A DNA stretch of 64,000 nt from Paulinella micropora (taxonomy: Eukaryota > Cercozoa > Imbricatea > Euglyphida). The first letter of the stretch is position 1. Each line of letters begins with the position of its first letter. The stretch lies in NCBI GenBank assembly GCA_009731375.1, contig BJOX01000171.1, forward strand, positions 125,242 through 189,241. The letters are read 5' to 3'. The position numbers and the translations under genes are program-made. The notes under the pieces are model-generated. The model saw nothing but the letters and a program-made list of their open reading frames with translations, made no database searches and was not told the DNA's origin. Below are positions 42,252 to 52,462 of this stretch, in pieces.

Positions 42252-43491
42252 GGTGGTGGAGGGAAAAGACAAGGTGCTTGGTTTGATGTCCACTAACCCA
42301 CGGTTCATAGAACCCAAATCGATAGTGGACCTTATAACACTGTGGGAGGACTTATGTATGTGTCGAGACAGGCTTCTCGATGAGGCCTGGCAAACATACC
42401 ACCAACAAGTCCCACGCTTAAGGCAAACACTCACTTGCACCAAATACGCTAGTGAACGAACAGCTATCATCACTGCCGTAACTGCACCTGATGCCACTGA
42501 TGTGGACACTTTGTATTGGCCCGATGCCAACTACCTAAACCGTGTCCAGGCCAACCTCACGACAAGGGCCGTAGTCACCCTCAAGGGACTCGAGAACGTC
42601 ACTGGGATGTGGGAACGTGTTTTGATGGAACAGAAACACTGGCGGGATGCCATATTCCCACAGTCCTCCCCAACCTATGACGACCTCGTGTTTTTCCTTG
42701 ACGCGGTGGAAACCCCAACTGACCCTTTCGCCAAGGTATCATTGTTCCTCACCTGGCTTAAGATCCGAACCACTCCCGCGACACTCCTTGACCTGTCTGA
42801 CGAGGAGACCACAGTACCAGTGGCCCCTCATCCGGCGGCTACCCTCTATGTAACCAACTACCTCACTGTGGTAGACCTCATCCTCCAAGCCATTTCCGAC
42901 TGCCTACGGATCCAAATAGCCGTGCATGCAGTGGGCGACGATCGAACTGCCTCCATACCGGGGGGTAGCTCGATAATCACTTTTCGTCGTGTATCAAGTA
43001 GACGGAATATGGTGGATGAACACATAGATAGGGATGCACCCCTCGAACGCCATCGCCCACCTAAGACAAAGACTGAAGACGCCAGTCATAAACGGGTGGA
43101 CGCGGCGTTACGAGCCGTTCGTGACCATGTCAACTTTGACTTTGCAGCACACACGCAAAGTGCGAGACTCCCGTATCGAGAGGGCCTTAAGCTCCTAATG
43201 GCTTATGCTGCCCTGGATCGGATCGTGGCCAGTCACGCACTTACGGTAGCCGATGTGAAGCAACTGCTGAACAGTCTTGTGGGTGGGTGGCCATCTCAGA
43301 CGCTACTCATTACGGACTGGCCTACTTGGCAGATGACTGGCGAGGCGGGTGTGGGGCAGGGGAAACTTACACTCGACCAGATTCCACATTACATGCTCCG
43401 CCAGTTCATATCCGCGGCAGATTGGGGCTACATTATGCTCCCCCATATTGCCGTCGACCTGGTCCAGGACGCCGCCAGGCGGATGTGGTAA
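42250..43491 (+). pseudogene. Gypsy Gag-like protein, N-terminal part
   Basis: Open frame from ATG 42250 (MVVEGKDKVLGLMSTNPRF). Helix-rich, with no named domain; position 5' of protease and RT makes Gag the likely role. The in-frame ATG at 42214 lies in sequence that is coding on the other strand, so 42250 is preferred. Stops at TAA 43489-43491 and continues in the same frame. Confidence 0.55.
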
Positions 43492-44223
43492 GACGATGTG
43501 GCAATCTCGTCCATCATCGATCTGAAACTGTTGACCAACTTAGTGAAGACCGATTTCGCTTCGTTGCTGTTGGCAGTCCTGAGTGGGATAGTGAAAGCCG
43601 AGCCACAACAAGGGCGGACGGATGGCGAGACGTTCGTCCGGAATGTCCTAACCAAAGCCCAGGACTTGGATAACACGAACTTCAAAATCGTGCGGTTTCG
43701 AACAGACCGTATGTGCAAAGTAAACCACTGGACAAGCAGTACCTTTGCTACCGGTGTCTTTACCTCGGACAAGACCGAAAGAGCCAAGCGGGCCCATGTC
43801 CTGCTTAGAGCGATGACGATCACGGATAGCACGCTTGAGGACCACCAGCCCAAACCGGGCCAAGCGTTTGACGTGTGGACTTTCGTGACCGGCAGCAGCT
43901 GGTCCAACCGCCGTCAATCGTGGTCTAGCTCGTCCAGGAGCCCCTATATCTCCTCGAGCTCCTCTAGCTCGTCGTACACCCCTCCACCCCTCACTTCCAT
44001 TTGGGGGGGCGACCAACTCGGCCACCCCGGCCACCGGCACGTTCAACTTGATGCCTCCGGCTGGCGGGACGGCACTCCCATATCTGCCTCCCCCACCGCC
44101 AATGCCTCCTCCTCCACCGCCCATGTCCTACCAGTATTACCCTTCCTCTGGGTTCGCATCTCCGCCACCGTTGTCACCGCCCCCGGTTCCGTACCCTCCT
44201 ACACGGGGCGGGCCCACATCTGA
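43492..44223 (+). pseudogene. Gypsy Gag-like protein, continuation with Ser-rich region
   Basis: Same frame as 42250-43491 after one stop codon: DVAISSIIDLKLLTNLVKTD and onward, reaching a Ser/Tyr-rich tract near 43920-43980. After that the coding frame shifts to the one at 44048. Confidence 0.5.
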
Positions 44224-45367
44224 GGGTAAGTCGGGCAAGAGAAAGCTCGGTGACAGCGGCGTGGTCAAACCGCTGTCTCACCTCCCACCGATCCCGGGCC
44301 CATACAATTGCCCGTCTGGTCTTTTTAACGAGACTATTGCGGGACCGTGGCACAAAAGCCCAGGTGCGGAGTGCTGTGATTATATGATGCATGCGGTCAT
44401 CTTCAACCCGCTTGAGGACAACCGACTGTGGGTCGCCCCGTGCCAATGGTCGAATTCGTGTCAATACCAACACCCACGCCAGGGTCAAGAACGGGTGGAA
44501 CCAATAAATGGTATATCCACCGTTGGTACGTGGGGCGATCCAAGGTGAAGAGGAATGGCAAATGGGTCCTTAACCCTAAGGACAACCTTACCGAAGGCAT
44601 CCGAATTCCCGACGTCCAACCCGATGGGACGACGTACTTCTTGCCGCCCGGGCACGATCCGTCCTGGCTAGCTCAGTACTCAACCGAGGCCAAAGCTCGG
44701 GTGGAAAGGTACCGAAGCCAGGGCAGGAAATACGACGAAGTGGCATGCTATATGCCCGGGAAAGAACACCTGATCGGTACATTACATACACATACACACC
44801 CTCTCAGACCTCAGATGCCCCTGTGCTCCATGCAGGCGTCAAAAAGGCGAAGACGGGAAACAAGAAACCCAAGAACAAATAACCGTGGGCCGCCCAATGC
44901 GTCCACACCGTGGTGCCTCGCCCTTGGGAGCGTCCTCTGGCCGGCAAACTAAGGCGCCCGCCATGGGGACGGCCGCAGAGCAGCCTACCGTAGTGGCTCC
45001 GACTCTTCTTTTCACGGTCCCGGCCCAATCGCCGACCGAAACTCTGTATAGTCCCATAGAGGCTACGACCTCACCGATAGAGGATAGCGTTGAGACGAGG
45101 GATAAGGATATAGTGATGGGTAGCGACGACAATCGTCGGGAGCGTGTACCGAACGAGCCGGACACGGTCGCTGACCTTACCATAGAGGTCGGTTTACCCC
45201 ATCCCTTACCCAAAGACACCGTCGCAAAGGCGACGCCGGCTGTAGATCCTGACACGATCACATCAAGTATATGTGATGTGGGGGCACCCCATAAGCCCTC
45301 GGACCCTCGCGTAAGACGCGCGAGGCCTATCAGTGTCCGGCAGGTAGAAAAACCCGCCCTTTTGTGA
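44048..45367 (+). pseudogene. Gypsy Gag C-terminal region, Pro-rich then Cys-containing
   Basis: 44048-44548 starts with a polyproline region (PPPPPMPPPPPP) and contains a Cys/His set (GAECCDYMMH, then CQWSNSCQYQH), plausibly a zinc finger analogous to the CCCH finger of the other gypsy element. 44428-44952 gives a further ordered stretch (KWYIHRWYVGRSKVKRNGKW ... GHDPSWLAQY) in another frame, and 44885-45367 an acidic Pro/Thr-rich stretch. Two frame changes, near 44460 and 44850, are needed to join them. Confidence 0.45.
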
Positions 45368-45569
45368 ACAAGGTAAATAAAGTATATGCAGGGGCACGAT
45401 CTTATGATATATACCCAGGGCCGACCCTATTAGATCGGCGTACCAGTCTGACAAGGGGTACGGTCATTAGATCTGATGTCAATCATCCACGCATACCACG
45501 ACCCGACGACAAGGCTGTTCCATCACTGCCGGTCGGATACACCCCTTCACCTTTCCAAGCGCAACCACT

Positions 45570-46352
45570 ATGGTCCTACCCGCCACAAGGGGTGACAAAG
45601 CCATCGCCCCGGCAGTCATTCGCCAAATGGGTCTTACTCCATTGCACGACTCTGACCGACTCGGAGTGACGGCGCGATCACAAGCGCAACAGTTCGCCGA
45701 GACAGAGTTAAGACAGGCTTTGACAACCCGAGCCGAACCGGTAGACCTCCCGCCGGCGGAGGCACGGGACAAGAGCTGCACCAGATTATACTGGAAAGAG
45801 CTCAAGGGCTACCTAGATACCGGAAATGATAGCATGGCCCAGATCACATTCGCGGGCAAACGTTTCATAGACAAATATGGACGTCTGTTTGATTTTACTA
45901 AGACAGGCCCGCTTGGATATATCCGGGGTGCCAACGACGAACGGAGCGCGATCGTAGGGCGTGTCCCGTTGACAGTCGAATTCCCGTCCGGGATGTCTTT
46001 TTCCGTTCATGTCTTGGTCGTCCCGGCCTTCCCAGGCACTATCGTTTTGGGCAAACCCGATCTCAAAATGATGGATGCACAGCTTATGCTGGGACAGGAT
46101 ATCATCAAATATGGACGTGGACGACATGAGTCTGAATTCCCGATCCTAAAATCGGAAACGGACCTCCCACGACGGCATCCATATGGCGGTAGGGCTCAGG
46201 TCACACTGATACCACCGGCCCCTCCATTACCCTATGATGGACACCTCGCCGAGCAACCTCGTCTTACCCCACAGGGTACGGCATGGGTGTACGCCAATGT
46301 ATACATCCCAGAGCCGGAAGACAAGCCACCCGATCCATGGGAGGACTTTTGA
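45570..46352 (+). pseudogene. Gypsy aspartic protease region
   Basis: 260 codons. YLDTGNDSMAQITFAGKRF carries the retropepsin triplet DTG followed by Asn-Asp instead of the usual Ala/Ser; VLVVPAFPGTIVLGKPDLKMM is the C-terminal half. The homologous place in the 0-5 kb element reads KVGNDTMANI. A TGA at 46350-46352 ends it, after which the same frame stays open to about 46550. Confidence 0.72.
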
Positions 46353-46509
46353 GAACTCGCGGCCAAGAGGGAAGCTCAGATCTTACTCCTGAAGCGTCAG
46401 AAAGACTCGTGGCCTGGCTTCGACCAGCCGGGTCAACTGACCAAGGGGGTTCACCAATACGTACGGGTCAAAACGAGCCTGGTATACCACGCTTCCAAAG
46501 CGCTGACGC

Positions 46510-48234
46510 ATGCTAAAGCTGAAGCAATGGTACCAAGGCACAGATCCGATACAGCCGGAAAGCTTAACGGCGGTGCCCAAAATATTATCCGACCACCTAG
46601 ACCGGGGCGAAGACATTACGATTATCCTTCCAATCCATCCCACCGTCATGTGGTGGAGAGATATTTTGGATCGGGTGATCGATGATCCTATTCCAATCCC
46701 TAGCCGACAGTCCAAACCCCTTATGGCCTTTCGCTTGGGGTCCGTTAAGGACGGGTTAGCATACCGTACCAAGCTCATGACCCGCAAGGTCGATGACTTA
46801 CGGGAAGCGGCATTCCAAATCTTCCCCGGCTTCTACCATAAGTCCGCGGCGAAACAATATGCCGAAATGATCACCGATCTACAGGAGTTTGCCTCTTGGG
46901 ACACTCAATCCTCCACGCGATACCCTGGCCGGGACGCGAAGGACGAGGTTGAAGACCCGGACTCCATACTTGAGTACCCGGATGACCCACGGGACCAAAA
47001 ACCCGTCGAGGACATCATTGACGAGGTCATGGCGCGACAACAGGGGTCGCCTGACTTTGTCAGGGACCTCAAGGCCCAATTCCTTAAGAACAAAAAGCTG
47101 TTCGGCCCACTTGTCGCTGGCGGGGTGACCCATGCTGCCGCCAGGATAGAACGACAAGTCGGACAGACTATGCCCCGCCTCAAAGGATCACGCCTCAGTT
47201 ATAAAGAGGAGCAGATCTGCGAGGAAATGGTGCAGGCCATATTAGCCAAGCGACTGATCGAGCCATCGTGGTCGGAATTCCGATCGCCGGTCAGACTGAC
47301 CCCAAAGCCGGATGGTAAACAGCGCTTGTGCATCAACTACACCAGGCTGAACAAGATCATTAAGAGCGTCGAGGCCCCTATCCCTCGTATGCGAGATGGT
47401 CTTAACAAGCTTCGGCAGGCCAAATTCTTTACCAAACTCGACCTAAAGAACGGTTTCTGGAATATACCGCTCGAGGCGGAAAGCCGTCCGTTGACTGCCT
47501 TCGCTGTCGGGGGGAGACTGTACCAATGGACAGTCCTCCCGATGGGACTGAAGACGGCCCCGGCAATATTTCAGGACTGTATGAACCAGGCTCTATCGGA
47601 CCTGAAATATGGGGAGGCCCAATTCATAGAGACCTACGGAAATACAAACTTATACAGCTTCTGTTATATCGACGACATCGTCATCTACTCCAATAGGGAG
47701 GCGGAACACCTGGCTCATGTGTCAGATGTGTTGCGTCGTTTGGAGGCCTTCGGCCTGAAGCTGAACCTAGAGAAGTGCTCGTTCGCAAACGATCACATCG
47801 ACTATCTAGGATACAGGGTACAGGGGGGCGAGATAGTGCTAAAGCCGGAGAAGCGGGACGCCATTCGTTCCCTCCCGCGCCCTAACGCACGCACAGCGCT
47901 ACACACTTTCCTCTGTATGGCACAAGTCTATTCCGATTTATTCCCAACTTCCAAGACTTCGTCAAACCTCTGCGGGATTTCTGCCTTAAAGGTGACCCGT
48001 ATGGGGAGTGGCCACCCGGCCGAAGAGACGTATAACAAGTTGAAGGAAGCTTTAACAAGAGACCCTCTTACAGAGGGCGGGTCAGTCCTAATTCTACCCG
48101 ATTTCGAAAAGCGCTTTGTACTCGCTACTGACGCATCCAAATATGCAGTCGGGGCGGTATTACAGCAATACGACTCCGCTCACAAGCAACTCCGGCCAAT
48201 AATGTTCGTCAGCAAACAGCTGACCCCTGAATAG
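46510..48234 (+). pseudogene. Gypsy linker domain, reverse transcriptase and start of RNase H
   Basis: 574 codons. Residues about 37-75 hold the conserved block IILPIHPTVMWWRDILDRVID and PIPIPSRQ, shared with the other gypsy element. RT: KQRLCINYTRLNK, FFTKLDLKNGFWNIP, VLPMGLKTAPAIFQ, SFCYIDDIVIYS with the catalytic Asp pair near residue 387, and DYLGYRV. RNase H starts FVLATDASKYAVGAVLQQ. A TAG at 48232-48234 interrupts the block LTPE-VNY; the frame continues at 48235. Confidence 0.88.
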
Positions 48235-49460
48235 GTGAACTACTGCACACGGCAACGCGAAGCGTTGGCGATAGTGTGGGCGTTCAGCCGGCTGCGAGAG
48301 TACTTGTGGGGCGCACCGAATATACTAGTCCAAACCGACCATGCCAACCTGAGGTGGCTCATGGATAAGGAACATACGGGCCGACTAGCAAGATGGCAGT
48401 CGGAATTAGCCTTGTATGATTTCACCCTTGAGTACATCAAAGGCAAGGAAAACACGGTCCCGGACAGCCTTTCCCGAATGCAGAGAGTCAAAGGCTCCAT
48501 CTGGGACGGACTTGACCGGTTCGCCATGCACACACCAACGGCATGCCTTGTCGGGTGGACTGGCAACGATGACTGGTTGGCCAGCGAACACATGCCGGGG
48601 TTCACAGACACACTGCCTACGGGTATGGCATATATAGCCACCAGCGCCATCAGCTGGCAACCGAGATATAAGACGGATACCCAAGAGCAGCTTCTGGAAA
48701 ACCTCGAGTCTATCCGCCGCGTATGCTGCGCTAAGCACGACGCAGAAGACTGGCGGGATCTCCTTGAGGAGATTGATACGCAGTCAGACATCCTCATCGA
48801 AGGGGATATACGGGAGGGCCAGACCCACGAACATGAACACTCCATGAACGCGTTCTTTTCCTATAAGAATCAGTCGTTCTGGGTGCCGAAGAATGTTCAC
48901 CCGTCCAGGTCTGCTGCCATCGCAGCCGGAACCCAAACGCAACATACCCGGGATCACATCGGCCTGGTCACCAGCGCCCTACAGCTGGATGATATGAACA
49001 TGGCCTTGGCCAGCCCTGCGGTTTTCAGTCAGTTAGCCAGGGATTCGAAGGAATGGGGCCCCTTTATATCTCACGCCATGGATGCCCAAAAGCATCCCGA
49101 GACAAGGGAGATCCACCTCCAGAAGAAGACCATGGCATGGCACGATGACCTCCTATGGTACAAGGGGTCCGGAGGCAAGTGGGAAAAGACGCCGTCCAAA
49201 TGGACGCTGTGGGTCCCTCCACAGCTTCGAAAGGCGATCCTAACCGCTACCCATCGCTCCGCCTTAAACTCCCACCTAGGAAGGGACAAAATGTCGTGGT
49301 TCATTTCACGGAAGTTTTGGTGGCATGGCATGCAAAAGGCCATATCCGAAACAGTGGATACGTGTGAACACTGCAAGCAAATCAAATCTCCGCACCCAAA
49401 CTCTCAGAGGGGCCTGTACGGCGAATACAAGCTTACAGAAGACCTCTTTGAGACCTTACA
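48235..49460 (+). pseudogene. Gypsy RNase H C-terminal part and integrase zinc-binding domain
   Basis: Same frame as the RT after one stop: NYCTRQREALAIVWAFSRLREYLWG, then VQTDHANLRWLMD and GKENTVPDSLSR complete RNase H. The integrase zinc-binding domain is near 49250-49385: THRSALNSHLGRDKM (His residues) and DTCEHCKQI (Cys pair). The frame is lost at about 49457, where a 2-nt deletion relative to the expected L-H-T-D block puts the integrase core in another frame. Confidence 0.82.
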
Positions 49461-50722
49461 CAGACTTCGTGGGCCCACTGCCACGAGCAGAACAGCACAA
49501 CTACCGGTACATCCTGACCGCCATCGACCGCTTTTCTAACTACGTGTTCGCGGCTCCGGTCAAGGAGAAGGACGCAGTATCCACATGCGAGGCCTTGATC
49601 GATCACGTCTTTCGGTACACGGGAGTACCCAAGAACGTATACAGCGATAGGGGCTCAGAGTTCACCAATGAGCTCTCAGCACAGCTGTCTGCGGCGTGGG
49701 GATTCAAATGGAAGTATGTCACGGCATACTCGCCAGAGAGCAACGGCAAGATAGAAAGGGTCCATAGGCCACTCAAAGCCGCCCTCCAACAATACTGCCG
49801 TGATAACCAACACATCTGGCATAAGGCACTTCCGTCCTTTGTGTTCTCCATGAACAACACGGGCTCGAAGGCGTTGGGTGGGAAGACCACTGGCGCCTCC
49901 CCAAACTTGCTCGTGTACGGCCGCCATTTACGTATTCCGGAAGATATGGTGCTTCCGCACCGCCCGGAAGGCGGATTCCTAGAACACGAGGAGCTCTTCG
50001 CATGTCGCCTAAGGGTGATGGCGGAAGCTCGACATTATGTGGCCAAGGCCCGAGAGGCTGAAGAGGCCAGCCGTCAAAACCAGAACACACCATCCAAGGT
50101 CAAGTACGAATCGGGAGAGTACCATGCGGGGGACCTAGTATTCCTATACGTCCCGCAGGTCCCCAACTTGGTCAGTGTGAAGCTCTTCCCTATGTGGCAG
50201 GGACCCTACACCGTATTGGAACAAGTAGGGGCTCTCACCTACCGCATACAGCGTAAAGGCAAGACACTAGTGGTCCATGTCCGACGCTTAATGCGCTTTA
50301 ACCCCATGCTCGACCGAAACGAGACAATGGCGGATGCTATCCAAAAGCTGAACGTAAGCTTGCGTGCCCCGCCTAAGCGCCGTGACAAGACGGCCCAAGC
50401 GAAGGCTAATCCCGATCAGCCGATCCCGGCCGCGGAGAATAACGCAGCATCAGCGCCAAGCCAAGGTAGGGACGTCGACCAAGATGACAAATCCTCCCCG
50501 GCAGTCATAGCTCCGCGGCCGGATATCCATCCGCAGACCGAACAGGAGGAAAAAGCGGACATCGCCCCTCAGCGCCCACCGGGTGAGTCCAAGCTGAGGA
50601 AAGACGAAGACGTTAAGGCCATCCATTGGCACGTGGGTAAGGTATATATCCTCCGTCCACCGACGGCCCACGTAGGCGACGATTGCCTAAACGACTTCTT
50701 CCTAATGAAAGTCAAGGAATAG
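49458..50722 (+). pseudogene. Gypsy integrase core and C-terminal domain
   Basis: YTDFVGPLPRAEQHNYRYIL (first Asp), VYSDRGSEFTNELSAQL (second Asp) and SPESNGKIERVHR (Glu) form the DDE triad. KLFPMWQGPYTVLEQVG is the GPY-type C-terminal module. A Pro/Lys/Asp-rich tail follows. The frame ends at TAG 50720-50722 and continues. Confidence 0.85.
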
Positions 50723-51106
50723 GAACCGAAGGTCCGCGCCACCAGGGCGAACAAAGCGACCTCGGCCGAACCGCCCATCCTACAGTTCTATCGGTCACAC
50801 CAAGACCTCGACGATCCTGAATCCGGAGTCTTCTACCCGGTGTATCGGGACGGGTAAAACGTTGAGACGTTCTGGAAGGGCATTACCGATAAATCGCCTG
50901 GATACAAGCCATGGCAGATCCAAGTATGGCCGCGCATGGTGCTAGACTACCCATTCGACCTCCAACATGGCCGAATCCCAATGCGGGTATGGGACAAGAT
51001 AGCAGCCGAAGGCATCTCTACCGCTCTCATAGGGGCACCAGCACCGGGGAAATACAAACCCGGCCGATTAGGCCAAGCTGCTAAATCCAAACGAGCTCGA
51101 AAGTAG
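50723..51106 (+). pseudogene. C-terminal extension of the gypsy Pol beyond the integrase
   Basis: Same frame as the integrase after TAG 50720-50722, with another stop at 50855-50857, ending at TAG 51104-51106. The readable sequence (YRSHQDLDDPESGVFYPVYRDG, GYKPWQIQVWPRMVLDYPFDL, WDKIAAEGISTALIGAP, basic end) looks coding and has no domain I know. Confidence 0.5.
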
Positions 51107-51858
51107 TCGAGGTGATGATCGAAGAAACGCATAGCCAAAACACGGGTAGTATAGCGGGCCCAACCGCACCGAGCGGAAACCTAGCCACAGCCATACTAGG
51201 GACACACCCGAAGATACCTCTGTCTTGTTTAAAATACTACCTAAGTCCGCTCTTCCACGGGAAAGAGGGGATTGGACCTAACTTGATGTAACAAACGGGG
51301 AAAATGACCCTGCCCCGCCCTCCGTGGGGTGCGACGGCCCTGAAGGTATCTTGACGGGTCGGTAGTTGGTGCTACCACCATGGGTCGAATAATTTCTGGC
51401 TAGCTCAACCTGGCCATTGCACATCACACTCGCCTCCTCTCGAGTTGCTAGCCCGCCTCCCGCGGCTCTGGCATGTGTAGGGTGTGATAAATTATTCTCA
51501 ACAGAATGTTACGTCATTTATGTCACGTCCTCCCTATCTCGTTGTTTGGGTGGAAGGTTGAAAAACACCAAGAGCCATAAGCATATATACTTCATTCATG
51601 CACTTAAGTGTCCCTATTCCTAGACAGCCCGATTCATATATAATCCCGAGGCATTAAGTACGGACAGGCGAAGGGATCCAAGGGCTTACATCGCACCCAA
51701 ATCCCCCGTTGACATGTACATAAGTAAGCAAGTGTGCAAAGACGACAAACATCCTATAATTCATAGCAAACACACTTGCCTTGCTCATAATTTTGGCACA
51801 AACATACCGACAATCAAGCCCTTATGCCACCTATAGGCATGCAAACAGCGCTGGAGCA
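51107..51858 (+). other. Polypurine tract and presumed 3' LTR of the gypsy element
   Basis: GGGAAAGAGGGG at 51259-51270 is the likely polypurine tract. A TGTAAC start at 51287 and the CA at 51857-51858 would suit an LTR of about 570 bp, but no second LTR is present to confirm it. TATA-like words lie at 51581-51588 and 51632-51640. Confidence 0.4.
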
Positions 51859-52173
51859 GTAGTAAGCTGTCGTCAGGCACAGTTCATCGAGCAAGGCAAA
51901 CGTCTTGAATTCTCCAGCTTCGTCTTGGTTTGTGTCGTTGACCCAGACCTGGACGTGCCAAAGTCGAGGGTTGTACTGGTAACTAGTAGCACCTTTTGGC
52001 TTCAACGCAAACTTCCACACAAAACCGAGATCGAAAGAAAGAGCTCTCGATTTGACCCGTGTCGTCACTCCCATGCTCTCCTCCAAACTCCAGCTCAGAG
52101 ACAATGAGCTTCATGTCAGGTGAGATCCACCATTTGTAGGTTATGTAAGACTTGTCGACAGAGGGACCACCCA
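51859..52173 (-). pseudogene. 5' fragment of the methyltransferase gene in the half-copy
   Basis: Only part of exon 1 is present (MGGPSVDK start at about 52172 to GTAGTAAG at 51859). A 1-nt insertion near 52012 shifts frame inside it. Everything downstream, including the ParB-like and methyltransferase exons, is missing. Confidence 0.85.
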
Positions 52174-52462
52174 TGATGTGTGTTCGGAAAGCGATTTTGA
52201 GAGTGCAACAATCAAGACACCGAAAAAAAGTGCTCAAGTTGACCGGAAGCGGTCACGAAGAAAAAAAAAATGAAGTTAGGCCTGAAAACATGTGTTTTTT
52301 TGTTTCATTTTGATAGGGACGGAAAGTCACGCTCATATGGTGAAATGCAATCAAAAATGGCAAACGGACCCAGTCCGGCCACTCGTTCCCAAAAACTGAC
52401 GTCCAAAACCAGTTTTTGTGCCTTGGTGGCACCGAGTGTGGGCTCAAACCGGCTCACTTTGG

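Larger units (their letters stand above)
41535..51858 (+). mobile_element. Ty3/gypsy LTR retrotransposon, plus strand, decayed
   Basis: Coding order on the plus strand: Gag-like (42250-45370), protease (45570-46352), linker domain and RT (46510-47900), RNase H (48090-48480), integrase zinc finger and core (49220-49800), chromo/GPY-like end (50100-50320) and a C-terminal extension to 51106. A polypurine run GGGAAAGAGGGG at 51259-51270 should precede the 3' LTR. No matching 5' LTR was found in 41535-42250, so the 5' end is rearranged or lost. The right edge at 51858 joins the second half-copy of the large element. Confidence 0.82.
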
